A stretch of 43,790 nucleotides of DNA. Origin: Alectoria sarmentosa. Lineage: Eukaryota > Ascomycota > Lecanoromycetes > Lecanorales > Parmeliaceae. How positions within the stretch are numbered: position 1 is the stretch's first letter; each line of letters opens with the position of its first letter. Shown here one piece after another: positions 21,694 through 34,100 of this stretch. Where the stretch lies: contig WOGZ01000281.1 in NCBI GenBank assembly GCA_009733775.1, positions 1-43,790 of the forward strand. The letters run 5' to 3'. The notes under the pieces were generated by a model, which worked only from the letters and a program-made list of their open reading frames with translations, was not told the origin of the DNA and did not search any database. Made by a program: the position numbers and the translations under genes.

Positions 21694-23072
21694 TTATTGT
21701 TATTTTTTATATAAATAATGTTTTTATTATTAATTTATCTCGATTTGGAATTTAATGAATAAAAAAATGTTTAATGTTAAATTCAAAATGAGCGATCTCG
21801 ATTCTTGTAATTATTATTTAAAAATGATAATAATTCGCGATCGTGTTAATCGAAATTTATGATTAAAATAATTCGTTTATATCGAGCGCTTTTTTCGTGC
21901 TCATAAAATGTGAAAAATTAAAATAAAATTTATTTTAATAAAGATTAATTTACGATTAATACTTATCGAAAAAGAATATATAATTTTTAAAAAGTTTTTT
22001 TAGATTTATTAATTGATTATAAGATCTTTTATATACGTTAAATTTGATATTAAATTTGATATTGTTTTCGTTATTTTAATGATTTTTCGATACGTTTTTA
22101 ATTTTATCGAGATTTATTATATCGTTATTAAGTGTATTTTTCGCTATTTAAGAAAAATTATTAATTGATATCTTATTTATAAAGATACGTTTTAAGAATT
22201 CATCGATTATATTAATTTCAATTAAGTTGACAATCATGATATTCGTAAATCAATCTTAAATTACGTTTTCAATTTGAAAAATGAAATTATTAATTGATCA
22301 TTTAAGCGACAATTTATAATCGTATTATTTATTTATGAGATCGAATATATCGATTAAACGCAAATTATTAAAGAAATCATTTAATTAAGAAATCTTTTAA
22401 GTCAAATTCGCTTCAATGAGACGTTTTAAATAATTATTATTTATAATGATAATTAAGACGCAATTGCGTTTATAAAAAACTTTCAACATCATAATTTTGT
22501 TAAATATATCAACACTTAACATTATTAAATACGCGATTAAATCGTTAATGATAATGTTGATTTGCAATACGTTTTCATCGATAAATAAATTGTTAACGAT
22601 TTTATTAAGGTTCTTTATAAAGACAAATTCGAATTATTTCGTAAGTTTATTAATTTAAAATTATGATTATAGATTGAATAAAGCCTGAAACATCGTTTAA
22701 AAATAAATGAATTCTTTTTCTTTCGCTTCTATAAGAGCTCTTTCGTTTGATTGATTTTTATATTACGAGTGATCGATCGAGTTTGTTCACAATTCTTACA
22801 TATTAATCTTGACGTCTTATGCGAGTAAACTTCGACTTATTAAAATTCAATTTAAAGTTGATTTATTATTATTGTATTTATAATTATCAAACTTGCGAGC
22901 CTTTATTCAAAAAGTGCATATTTATATATTTTCAAATTTTGAAATCTGTGTTATCATCAAAAAGATCGCTGTCGTCGATTTTCATTATTTATCTTGAATT
23001 TTTCTTTAAGATCATTATATTTATGTTTTTTCGTGTTTTTTAAAATTATTATATTCATTTTTTTAGGCGTTA
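21694..23072 (+). mobile_element. Ty1/copia Cop-1b, RT-RNase H-3' module fragment
   Basis: This is a plus-strand fragment that begins inside RT with IIVIFYINNVFIIN (catalytic YINN from YVDD at 21708-21719), exactly where the Cop-3a LTR ends. It continues with MSDLDSCNYYLKMIIIRDR (about 21790), RNase H and YKDKFELFRKFI (about 22630). It is the closest relative of Cop-1a by sequence. A 3' module follows until about 23072, where it switches abruptly to minus-strand Cop-1 gag. The 5' half of the element must lie left of the Cop-3a insertion, off window. Confidence 0.85.
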
Positions 23073-23540
23073 ATAAAAAAATTGAATTTAATAAATTAAA
23101 TGATAATTTCAAAAAGATTCTCGTTATCAATTAATTCGAGAAAAGATTCGCAAATAAAACTATCGAAAATTATAATATTATTAAATAAATAAATAAATAT
23201 ATAATCGCGTCCTTTGCTTTTCAAACGCGTTTTGAATTAACAATAAATTTTATTTAATGTCTGATTATAAAAAAAAATCGCGTTTAAAAATGCGTTTTAT
23301 CGATCGAGCTCTTTTAAATTAAACTCAAAACTCTTTTCAAAGAATGTTTAAAGATATAAAAACGTGAAAGTGCGAAAACGTTTAAGTTTATCTTAATTTA
23401 TAAAAAAATGAGTATATTTAAAACGTTTAAATTTGTTTTAATAAGAAGTATAATTGATAAATATAATTAAATCTTTTAAATCAAAATCAAAAAAAATCAA
23501 GAGTCTTTTATGTTTTTTTTCAATTATAATTAATATTGAG

Positions 23541-23594
23541 ATCGTTAATATAATAGCGATCGTTAATATAATAACGATCGTTAATATAACAAAA
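23541..23594 (-). repeat. Three 18-bp tandem repeats in Cop-1c gag or leader
   Basis: ATCGTTAATATAATAGCG (23541-23558) is repeated at 23559-23576 and 23577-23594 with one to four changes. On the minus strand one frame reads DRYYIN three times. Cop-1a has only two units at the matching place. Confidence 0.75.
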
Positions 23595-24294
23595 ATCGTG
23601 TTTTACAACGAAATGCTCGTTGTCATAAACGACTCGTTATCGTTATTAATTTTAATCTGATGTTTTATTAAAAAGAGTCTGATAATTAATGTTATAATAA
23701 TGATCATCAAAATAAAGTTTATAGCGTATTTGCGACCTCTTTCTCATTTTATCATAAATTTCATAAATAACGAAATAACATTATTTAATAACGTTTAATC
23801 GATTAATTAAAAAACGCGCGTTTGAATTGATTCAATCTTAACCCCTTCATTTTTTAAATAAGAGATTATAATATAAATTTATAAAATCAAATGATTTTTT
23901 AGAAAATTATTCGATTATTGCGCTATAAATATAATTCATCGCTCAAAAATTGAAATTAATAAATAATTAATCGTAATTTTTTAAAAGTAGATAAATTGCT
24001 CTTTTAATAATTGTAATCAACGTTTCACGATTTATCATTTGCGATTATCATATAAATAAATCGTTGAATTGAATTAAATATATGTTTAAAGCACGATTTA
24101 TCAGCAAAAATGATAACGTATAATAAATAAGTTTAAAAGTGCGCTGAGCGCAAGCTGTTATCGTTTAAATTCGACATTGTGATCGTTATAATTCTCAGAA
24201 ATTCGACCCTATACGCTTAATTGATAAGTTAATTGATTTATGAATGATAAATAAATAATATTAAACGAATGTTCGCGATTTTAAGCTTATAATC

Positions 24295-24429
24295 TGTTGA
24301 AAGTAGGTGAAACATTTAATTAATTGAATAACTGCAATAAAGCATCTTAGATACAAAATGTGTCAAGTCTTAGCAAATCTTTCTTGCCTCGATAAACCTT
24401 TCATGTTTGATAGCTAACACATTTCAACA
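24295..24429 (-). repeat. 5' LTR of Cop-1c (135 bp)
   Basis: On the plus strand it starts TGTTGAAAGTAGGTGAAAC and ends ACACATTTCAACA. It aligns end to end with 6598-6733 and 43512-43647. The right flank is ATTCT (24430-24434). Confidence 0.88.
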
Positions 24430-24847
24430 ATTCTCTTATCAACTTGCTGCTGAGAAACATAATTTTATTATTAAATCATTTTAAATCAAATGTTAAATTT
24501 AACATCGATTTAATTTAGAAATTGTTTCAAGATAATCATCGACGTAACTTTCAAAATATCACGTCGAAATTTCAATGTTAAATTGTTTTATATTACGATA
24601 AGCTGATTGTAAATGAAAAAAAACTCGACGATTTTCGCATATTTAAAGATGCTTTAAATATAAACTCTCGAAAACTTTTCATTTTTAACATCGTTTAAAA
24701 AATATCGTTTCATTTATAAATGTTGAATAACGACGAAAACTCGTTTTTTAAATCTCTTGATTAAAAAATCAAATCATATTTTCAAAAGTGTTATTTTCAA
24801 TAACGTTTTTTCAAATTCGATAAATTTCGTAAAATATCAAATAAATG
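24430..24847 (-). pseudogene. Gyp-2 gypsy gag remnant, C-terminal part
   Basis: The minus strand reads INGFKKRVFVVIQHL, then YAKIVEFFFIYNQLIVI*NNL and LKFRRDI. This matches the retrotransposon gag of ascomycete Ty3/gypsy elements (LIxRFKxR..., Yxx..YNQLxxxWNxLDxxLRRDIPEP). The N-terminal part is on the far side of the inserted Gyp-1 (35277-35730). Gag is cut at 24430 by the Cop-1c LTR, and the downstream pol of Gyp-2 is not present. Confidence 0.75.
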
Positions 24848-25032
24848 TGGCAAGGTTTTCGATAGAAATGGGATTTCTATATCACGGAACGGCCTTCCTC
24901 GTATGCGGAAACAAAAGGACAAAAGACAGAAAAACAAATCATATTATTGAATATGTGATGATTCTTGTATTTTTTATATTAAGAAAGTTACATTATGTTG
25001 AATATCAAGTTGTTTAATAAACAATCATAACA
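24848..25032 (-). repeat. 3' LTR of Gyp-1 (185 bp)
   Basis: On the plus strand it runs from TGGCAAGGTTTTCG to CAATCATAACA. It aligns without gaps to 35087-35271; roughly two dozen differences are all transitions. This copy keeps more G and C (for example GGAACGGCCTTCC) than the 5' copy. Confidence 0.95.
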
Positions 25033-27930
25033 ATTGTTTTTTATCGAAAGTCTTTCACGTCCTCAAAAACGATAATGCGTTTATTAATCGTTTCATTTTA
25101 TTATGTTTTCTTTTAATAAAAACCTTTTTCTTTAACGATCTTTTTAATCGTGAATGATTTGATATTTTAAAAAAAAGATTGACGTGTTTTAAAATAACTC
25201 ATTTCTTTGATTTCAATAAAATCGAAATTGAATAAAATGAATTTAATGTTTTGAAATAAGATTTATCGATGTTTTCGAATTTGAGAATTTAATTAAAAGC
25301 ATATAACGAAATAAAAAGATTGTTTTTTTTCGTTGAAGCGTTTAAGAATTTGAAAAAATAAATGCGAGAATATAAACAAAAATGTGTTTTAATAATGAAA
25401 GATTCGAAATAATAAAATGAATTTTAAGAATATTTTGAAAAGTAATACGATGTTTAAATGTTGAAACATTTTATCGATATATTTTTGAAATTGATATTTG
25501 TTTAAAATCGATGATTCGGGTTTTAATATCGATTATAATGATTTTAAAATTAATTAATTATTCAAACTTCTTAAGACCTTTAAAAAAAAAATTGCGATTT
25601 TTATATTCGAATATTCTTTTAATCATCTTAAAATTTTTTTCATTAAATTTTCGAACAATTTCGTTAATTAATATAATGATTTTTTTCAAAATTTTATATA
25701 AAATAAAACTTTTTGTCTTTATTTTTTTTCGTTAATTATCGCGCATTTCTTTTTATATATTTAAATAAAGATTTCCTTTCACATCGTGCTTTAATTTTTA
25801 ATTTTCAAACATAAAAATTCGTTTAACATTTCGCAAAGTTAAGTGCTTTTATTAAACGTGATTTATCATTTTTAAAAATGCTTTATATAAATTTTCGATT
25901 AACGATTTTAAAATTTGAAATCTTTTTTTAAATTTAATTTTTTTATTCTTTAATTTCGAAATAAGATCTTTTAAAATGAATTTTTCGAGAATCGATTCCG
26001 AATTTGATAATTTTAATTTCATTTTGATTGCGAAATCTTTAATCGCGTCGTTAAAATCGATTATTTATAACGAAATTATTACAATTTTTAAAACATTATT
26101 TATTTCAAATTCAATACTTTAATTTTTTCCCTTTTCATTAATGAAATCCTCGATTGTTTATAACGAAATTGTTACAATTTCTAAAACATTATTTATTTCA
26201 AATTCAATATTCTATTTCTTTTTCTTTTCATCGACGAGATCTCGTTGCAATTTATCTTCGAATTTAACAAATTCGTTCTTCTTTTTCTCGAAATTGTTAT
26301 TTTCCTCATTACTCTTTTTGATCTTTAACAAAAAAATTACATTCGATTTCGATTTAAATCTCTTAATTTTCGAAATTAAATCAAAGATATCGACTTTTCT
26401 TTTATTTTTTAAAGGTTTAATTATAATATTTAAAAACATTCTTTATAACGTATCTGAACCTTTTATTAAATAAAATATCGATTTATTAACAATGTTAATG
26501 TTCGAGATTCTTAAACCCTCAATCGACGAATCGTAATCATTATTTTAAATCATGTATTTTTATTTTTAATGAATTATTTGATTTTTATTTAATAACACAT
26601 TATTAATAATGTGAACGATATTATGTTTCAAATTAACATTTACATTTTTAATGTTAAAAAATTAATAAATTTCGAATATTATTTGATAAAATCATTTTTC
26701 GAAATTATTAAACGCTTTAAAGGTTTTTCTCTTATATAAATAAAAAAAATTCAAATATTTATAAAAAATTATGAAATACGCGACTTTTCATTCAATCTTA
26801 ATCAAATTTAATTTTATAATTTTCATTATTTAAACGTCGAATAAATTTAAATCGATTAATGAAAATAATTTCGTATCATTTACGTTTGCTTTATTCAAAG
26901 ATTTATCAATTTTTAATAACGATTTATCATAATAATATTTTGACGTCGTTGAATTTTCTTTTATTTATCGTTTCAACATTTATGAGATTATAAATTAAAT
27001 TTTCTTTATCGTTTTCTTTCCTTTTTTATTTCTTATTCTTTTATTTTTCATCATGATTTTTATTAAAAAATCGTTTATATATTTTTTTTATAATTAATGT
27101 TATATAAAAAAGAAATATTGATTAATAATTTAAAAAGCGGATCGAGACGATTATAAAAATCATTTTAAAAAAAAAAAATTTAGATTCTTGATCCTTTTAA
27201 TGCGTAAAAAAATATAAAATATAAAAAACGATTTTCGAGCATTATAATTCAATATCGAGAAAAGAATATTTTCATATTAAAATTAATTAATAATCGAATC
27301 TTTTTATTGTTTAAATCTGATTTGATTAAAAAACGATTTTTTTTAAAATGAGTTCGTAATTAAAATAATGATTTGAAATGCGTTTAATTTGATCTCAAAA
27401 AACAATTTTTTAAATAATAAAATTCGTTATTTCTTTTTTAACGAATCGTTTATTAATAAAAAACTCTTTTAAATCTGTCGCTTTTTGAAATTGCAATTTC
27501 GTAATTTTAAAATATAATGTTCGTGAATGATATTCGATTAATAAAAAATTCAATTTATTTTATTTATGTTTTAATTTAAAATTATTATTTAAATTGATCG
27601 AGACGAAGATTGATAAAAAATTGAAATAAATTTCGCATTTTTAATTCAAATTCATAAAATTATAAAATCAAAATATAAATTATGTGAAATGTGTTTATTA
27701 AAAAAAAAATGAAATGAATTACGAGATGAAAAGATGTTAATTTTCAAAACAAAATTCTTTTGATTTCGAGCATTATTCAAATAATAATAATATATGCGTT
27801 AAATAAATTTTTATAATTAAAAATCTCATCTTTTTATTTATAAAGATTTAAATTCATAAATTCTCATTATTTTCTTTAACGTTCAATTTAACGAAAAAAG
27901 ATCAAAATTCTATAATTTCGATATTTCTTT
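25033..27930 (-). pseudogene. Unidentified 3' reading frame of Gyp-1
   Basis: About 2.9 kb lies between the chromodomain and the 3' LTR, where chromoviruses normally have little. On the minus strand a long, stop-poor frame can be followed from about 27100 to 25900. It includes YFIIFYKYLNFFYLYKR, SIEGLRISNIN and a Lys/Glu-rich part (26212-26439) that looks coiled-coil-like. It contains an in-frame 93-bp tandem duplication. I recognise no family: it is not RT, integrase, RNase H or a typical envelope protein, and no clear signal peptide or membrane segment is seen. It could be a captured gene, a third ORF of the element, or gag of a nested element whose ends I missed. Confidence 0.5.
26057..26235 (-). 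repeat. 93-bp tandem duplication in the Gyp-1 3' frame
   Basis: Copy 1 is 26057-26149 and copy 2 starts at 26150, with TCGATTRTTTATAACGAAAT at each start. The period is 31 codons, so the frame is kept. On the minus strand both units read like NIEFEINNVLxIVxISL. Confidence 0.8.
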
Positions 27931-27986
27931 CGACATCTTTTAAAGAATTTCTATCTTTTTTTTTTCGAAATTCTTTCATCGAGATC

Positions 27987-28105
27987 TTTTCATATTTTTG
28001 ATCATAATTTTTTATGAACTTTTTCGTTTTATCGAGATCTTTTATATTATATTAAACATTATAAATCGATTTTTAATTTTTTCATTTCATCAGATATTAT
28101 ACGAT
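27987..28105 (-). pseudogene. Chromodomain at the C-terminus of Gyp-1 integrase
   Basis: The minus strand, with RIP stops at Trp positions, reads IV*YLMK*KN, then NV*YNIKDLDKTKKFIKNY. This fits the chromodomain signature YLVKWKG...(E/N)xWxxxxxLxxAxxLIxxY. It places the element among chromoviruses, whose chromodomain directs integration to modified histones. The usual acidic and aromatic residues between the two halves are partly changed. Confidence 0.78.
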
Positions 28106-28379
28106 TTTTTTTTTAATGTGAATTTTTATCTCGCGGATGAATCTCTTATCGATCGATAAATCTCTTAATCTTATATTTATTTTTAATCGTTAATTCGTTT
28201 TTATTAATTATCGATTTGTGATCTTCTTTTCTCGATCTTTGATATAAATCTTTTTTTTTTAATATAAATTCGAGCATAATGATCGAAAAAATTAAATGAA
28301 TTTTTCAAATCTTCGAAAATTTCAATTCATAAATTAAATTTTTTCATTATTTGAAAATTCGAAAAGATTTTATTCTTTG

Positions 28380-29500
28380 ATTGAATAACTTAACATTCTT
28401 TAATTCAAAAAGTTTATATTCATAATAAAGTTTTATATATATCTTATTATCAAATTTCATAATTAAAAACTTATGTTTTTTATCATATTTGATTTTCATT
28501 TCCGCGATAACGAAAACAAAAAAATCGATAACTTTTTAACGATTTCGATTTTTATCGTCGATCATATTGATTTATCTTTTAATAACGACGTTATTAACAT
28601 TTATTTCATTATTTAATTTCATTTCATAAACGATTTCATTAATAATCTTTTTTATCGAAACATTAATTGAATTGTTTAAGATTTTTTTTAAAATAATGAA
28701 AAACTTATTTCATAAAACGTTAAAATAATAAATAATATGAAAACGTAATGCAATTTTCATAATTTGATTAATTTTTTCAAATTATTTATTAATTTATAAA
28801 TAATAAATTGTGAAAATCATTAATTTAATATTTAAAACAATAAAAATGATTTTTTAAAAATCGAAAAGGAATTCCGAATCGCGATTCGAAATAATGATTC
28901 GCGGAATTTTTTAATTCATAAAGACTTTTAATAACGCTATCGTTTATTTTATTACGTTTTAAATTATCTTTTCGATAACATTCATTATTCTTTTCAAAAA
29001 TTTATATATTATATTCATCAAAACGTTATTTTCATTTTTCAAAAAAAATAAAATTAAAATAAAATTTATTATAATCGTATAAAAACTTATAAACGAAATT
29101 ATTATCGATTTCAAAAATTTATAAAACGCGTATTTAATGATTTAATTAATTAACATTGCGAACAATGCAATATATATTTTTTAAATTTTCGAATCAAATG
29201 TTTCATATAATAATTTTCGACGATTCGTTCATAAATTTTATAAAAATCGTTATAATTTTGAAAATCATGTGTTAATTCGAACATTTTTTATTTCATATTT
29301 TTGAAAATATAAAAACGTTTTTTAAAATTAAATGAATCGTGATAATAAATGAGCTTTTTTCGTCACACGAATTAAATGTTTAAAATTTTCATTATTTTTA
29401 TGAATTTTTTATTTTTCAAAAAACGATCTCTTTTTCGCAATAAGAATTCATAAATTTTAAATCATTTTTTATTCTTCTTATACGCTTCTTCAAATTTAAA
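28380..29500 (-). pseudogene. Gyp-1 integrase remnant
   Basis: The C-terminal half is readable on the minus strand: LNNSINVSIKKIINEIVYEM (about 28620-28690; pattern LNNSxxxSTGxSPNEIVYGxK), then AEMKIKYDKKHKFLIMKF and YIKLYYEYKLF (about 28390-28515). The latter is the GPY/F-type region with GDKVYLRLHxGYKLP in relatives. The catalytic core should be at about 28700-29400 but is too degraded for me to mark the Asp and Glu residues. The chromodomain follows directly. Confidence 0.75.
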
Positions 29501-31100
29501 TCGATAATTCTTAAACATTTTTATCGAAATAAAAACATAAATATCAATTTCATTAAGCACGTCGAATTCATTAATTTCATATTTTTTTTTTCAATTATAA
29601 AAAAGCCTGAAAAGAGCATTTAAAATCACGTTTTATTTCTTAAATCTTTATCGCACATTTAAATTGAATTACGAAACGTATTGAAAAACTCATATAAATC
29701 ATAAATTCATTCGATTTAAAAACGAAAAGAAAAATGTAATTTGTTATATAATATTTATAATAACAAAATAATTTATGAAAATGATCATGTTTTTTTCGAA
29801 TCTTTGCTTTAATATATAAAGAATCTTTTTTAACATTCATATCAAAGTTACGACTTTTAATTTCGTAAATTAATATTTCAATTTCACAAAATTTAAAAGT
29901 TTTAACAAAAACATAATAAATTAAATATCGATTTTTAAAAAAGAATTTTTTTGAAAATCATCGAAAACGTGATATAAAATTATTTCAAATTCGTATTTTT
30001 TAAATTCGTCAAAATCAACATAAAGTTAACGTATCAAATTATGATAATAAAAATAAATTTTCGTGATTAAAACCTTTTGAAAAATCTCGAAAACCTTTTC
30101 CTTTTTTTTGATAAAAATTATTTTAATATTTTTAATATATTTTTTTCGAATTCGATCTCTTTATATAAATGAGCGTTTAAAAAATTTAATTTTTAAATGT
30201 TATAATAATTCGAAAATTTAAACGAAATATCACATATTCTTTCGCAATCAATTCGTTATTTTTATATAAATTTTCAAATCTTTTAATGTTTTTGAAAAGC
30301 ATATCTCTTTGATCGCGGCGATTTTTTTTTCAATAATTATAAATTTAAAATCATTTATCTTTTGACTTAATAAGATAATAAATAAATATTTTAAATAAGA
30401 AATTTTAAATTTAAGAATAATCTTCAATTTCGCGAAAAGTCGAAAAATCATTTTTAAATGTTCGAAATGTTTTTTTGTTATTCGCGAAAAGATAATTATA
30501 TTATCGATATAACATTTTGCGAAATAATGATATTAACGTAAAAATTCGTTCATTTTCCTTTATATATAAAAAACAAAATTCTTAAATCTCATTATTACGA
30601 TATTAAAATGTTTCGATTTCTTATGAAATACGATAATGAAACGTTAACGATGATTTTTTTTGATTAAAAACAAATGAAATTATTTATTATAATCGATCAC
30701 GTTAATGAAATTATATTTTTTTGAAGCGAAATTGAATAATTATTTAAAATAATAATTTTATTTAATTTTCGAATATTCATAATCATTTTTTCTTTTTATT
30801 TCGAAATCTTTTTTAAATCAATATAAACGATTTTATAAATCATAAAAATCGAAAAGATAAAAGATATAAATTTTATTAATTAATTTATTTTCTCTTTTGA
30901 ATGCATTTTATTAAATTTTTCATTCATTAACTTTTTAATTTTCGAAATAAATGAATATATTTTGTTTTTTAATTTCGTTATCGAAAATTATCAATTTATA
31001 ATAATAAACATTTATATTTATTCGAATTCGAATAAATCGATCATGTTTTTGATATTTTTCTAAATTTTAAATTTTTTTTTCACGATTTGACGCATGACAT
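29500..31100 (-). pseudogene. Gyp-1 reverse transcriptase and RNase H remnant
   Basis: The minus strand has AKCYIDNIIIFSRITKKHFEHL, with the catalytic YIDN (YIDD) at 30500-30511. IFRLFAKL, LLSQKINDF (LLGQKVDGL pattern) and FSKTLKDLKIYIKITN (FPxTLKDLETYLGLTG) follow, at 30248-30451. These are diagnostic of a common ascomycete gypsy clade. RNase H must lie at 29500-30200 but is not clearly readable; upstream RT motifs at 30550-31000 are also weak. Confidence 0.88.
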
Positions 31101-34100
31101 TTATATATTCTTATTTATTATAAATTATTATTTCGTTTAAAAATTGAGTCTTCAAAAAGAAATCGATTGAAATTTTTTCAAATGTTAATTTCGAATTTAA
31201 TAAATTCGTGAATTTCGCAATCATAAATTTCTTATTTTTAAAAACCTTTATTATCAAAGAATAACTTTTCAAATTAATTTAATAATTTTTTTAAATCTTA
31301 TATTTTATGATAATGTTTATTTTTTAATGATGAAAAATCAAAAATGAATATATAAAATTATTTCGAATATTTACGAAATCAAAACTTATGTTCACGAAAT
31401 GAAAATACACTTTTTTCATTTTTGATTTAAAAATAAAATCTCGATTAAAAAGAGGATTTTTATCGCGCAAAAAAATGCTCACGATTTTTATCATTTTAAA
31501 TGAAATCATTTATTTGCGTTTCGAGCGTACGATTCTCCGAATTCGCATATTATTTCAAATAATAATTTAAATAAAAATAACGACATTTTCGCATTTTATG
31601 AAAATTATCTTTTTTCTCGAAATGTTAATGATTACGTTTTCAAGATCGAAAATATTTATATTAATCAAAAGATTCGTTTTTAAATTATTCATTATGTGAA
31701 TATCTTTAATAAATTTTATAAAGATTGAGATTTCATCGTTTTTCTTTTTTATAAAAAATGAAAAATTAAATTATTTATTAATGAAATATTTATTAAAATT
31801 AATTCCTTGCAAAGTTATTAAAATTTCATATTTATTCAATTTGAATTTAAAAAATAATTTTTTTAAAAAAAGTTTATTAATCATGTTTATAAAACATCTC
31901 ATATTTAAACATTTAAATTTTAACGACGTTTTCATTATGAAATTTATTAATTTTATAAAATAATGTTATAATCGAAAAGTCATATCGGAAATAAAAGAAA
32001 ATAATGTCGAAGATTCGATTATATATAATAATCTTAAATTCATGATCGTAAAAACGATTTCAAATTTTTTCGAAAAATTAAAATTCTTTTAAAGATGCTT
32101 TCGAGAATCAAGATTCTTTTGAAAATGTTTTCGAAAATAAAATTTGATTTTAATGTGAACGTATAATAAATTATTTAAAGAAAAGTTTTTTTTGCAAATA
32201 CGATATTAAGATTATTTTCTTTTTTTTTAATGATAATATAATATATCATGAATACGAATTTAACATTAATTTCGTCGTTTTTAAGATCTTTTTTTTCCTT
32301 AATAAAAGTTTTTTTATTCGCATCGTGAAATTATTCCTTATTTTCATAATATATATAAGAATTTTGATAATTAATATCTTTATAATAACCTTTAAAATCA
32401 TAATTTTTATTAAAAAAATCATTAAAATATGTCTTTTAAGAAACCCTAAAAAACGATATTCTCATAAATCCCTGATTTTCATATGATCTCTGATTTTTAT
32501 ACGATTTTTGATTTCTCTTATACGATCTCTGTTGATAAAAAGACCGATCATCACGATTCGCATAATTATTCTCATAATTCTGACGATAATTGTTCGATTG
32601 AACATTTTTTATCATAATCATTAATGATTGTTTTGAAGCGAATAAGACGTTTTTTAATTATATGAATAATAACATAAACTCTAATATTTGCGTCTGTGTA
32701 ATTTAAAAAAGAAAAATTTAATTCGATTATAAATAAATTTTTATTTGTTCGCTTAATGTTTATTATTGAAAATCATAAACTTATTAAACGTATTAAGAAT
32801 ATATAAGAAAATTCGATTATTATTGATTTTCATAAATCGAATATAATAATGTCGATTGATAAACACGAGCATCGAATTTATGAGAACCCGACATTATAAA
32901 GAAATGTGAAAAAAAATAAAATCGTTATAACGCTTTTTGATATCCATTTTGTTTTTTTTTGAGCAAAGATTTATCTTTATTAAATCATTATTCTCGATCT
33001 CGCTTTCGATTTCTTTTTTTATTTCATTCTTGAACTTTTTTCCGCACATTTTTATGTTATGTTTTTTTTGTTAATAAATACGATATTAGAATTTTTTTCT
33101 ATTATTAAGTTCTTTTATAAATTATCGAAACGTGATTAAAAAAGTTGAAAGAGATATCAAAACTTGTAAATTCACGTTCAAATAATTTCATATTTAAATA
33201 ATTTAAACATGTTCATTCGTGATATTTGTTTGAATTATATATTTAAATACGTTTTGAACGTAATTAATTAGGTCTCATTTGTCATCAACGTTTATTATAA
33301 TATAAATTTGTTTAATAAATTGATTTAATATCGAGAATATCAAGATTTTGAATCTTTTTTATAAACGAATAAATGTTTTTTTAAATCTCATCTGCAATTA
33401 CATCATAACATTTTTTTTATCTTAAAAAAAATGTTTAATCATCAAGAAAGTGTCGTTTTATGAAAATAAATGAAAAGATTTATTCGCACGATATTTTTTT
33501 CTTTGATTATAACGTAATCTTTTATTTATTGATAAAAAAAATATATTTTTCGATATATGTTTTTTTTGTTTATAAAGACAATGTTATTAATATTATAAAA
33601 TTCTTTTAAATTTAAATGAAAAAATCTCAAATCGAAAACACGAAAATTATTTTCAGAATTTTTTTAATTTCCTTAAATTTGTTTAAAAGATTTTTAAGGT
33701 TTTTACGAAAAGAATTTATCGAATCGAATATAAATTGAAAATTATTCAAGATAACCTATATAATTTGCAACATTATTTATCATATAATAAAATTTATTTT
33801 TGAAAAAATAAAAGACAAGGATTGTTACGTTCCCGATTTTTAAAAAAATTGAAAAAATAAAAATTTAATCGTATTTCTCTGCTCGAAAGTTCGATTATCA
33901 AAATTAAAAAAATCGATATTAAAAAAATTACGAAACCCGTTAAGGTCATTATTATTTTCGATCATTTTATTAAAAATAATTCTTTTAAACGAAAAAAAAG
34001 AGAATTTCAAATCGTTAAAAAATAAAAAAGATGCAAAAAGTAATTTAAATTTCCGAATTATTGATAAAAAGAGTGAAAAAATAAAATGTCTTAATATGAA

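Larger units (their letters stand above)
23073..24429 (-). mobile_element. Ty1/copia Cop-1c, gag and 5' LTR fragment
   Basis: This is a minus-strand fragment collinear with 5385-6733 of Cop-1a: N-terminal gag, leader, primer site (24282-24294, GATTATAAGCTTA) and a 135-bp LTR. It has no LTR on its left side, so its 3' part is missing. The left boundary abuts the plus-strand Cop-1b 3' module. The right boundary abuts gypsy gag (Gyp-2). Confidence 0.85.

Noticed and set aside
24757..25017. 86-codon frame with an apparently ordinary protein composition
   Set aside because: It crosses from Gyp-2 gag antisense into the Gyp-1 3' LTR; the normal composition only reflects the less RIP-mutated LTR.
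28860..28915. Inverted repeat around AATCGCGATTCGAAATAATGATTCGCG
   Set aside because: It lies inside the Gyp-1 integrase region. Short TCGA-rich dyads are common in RIPed DNA because CpG is kept while CpA is lost.
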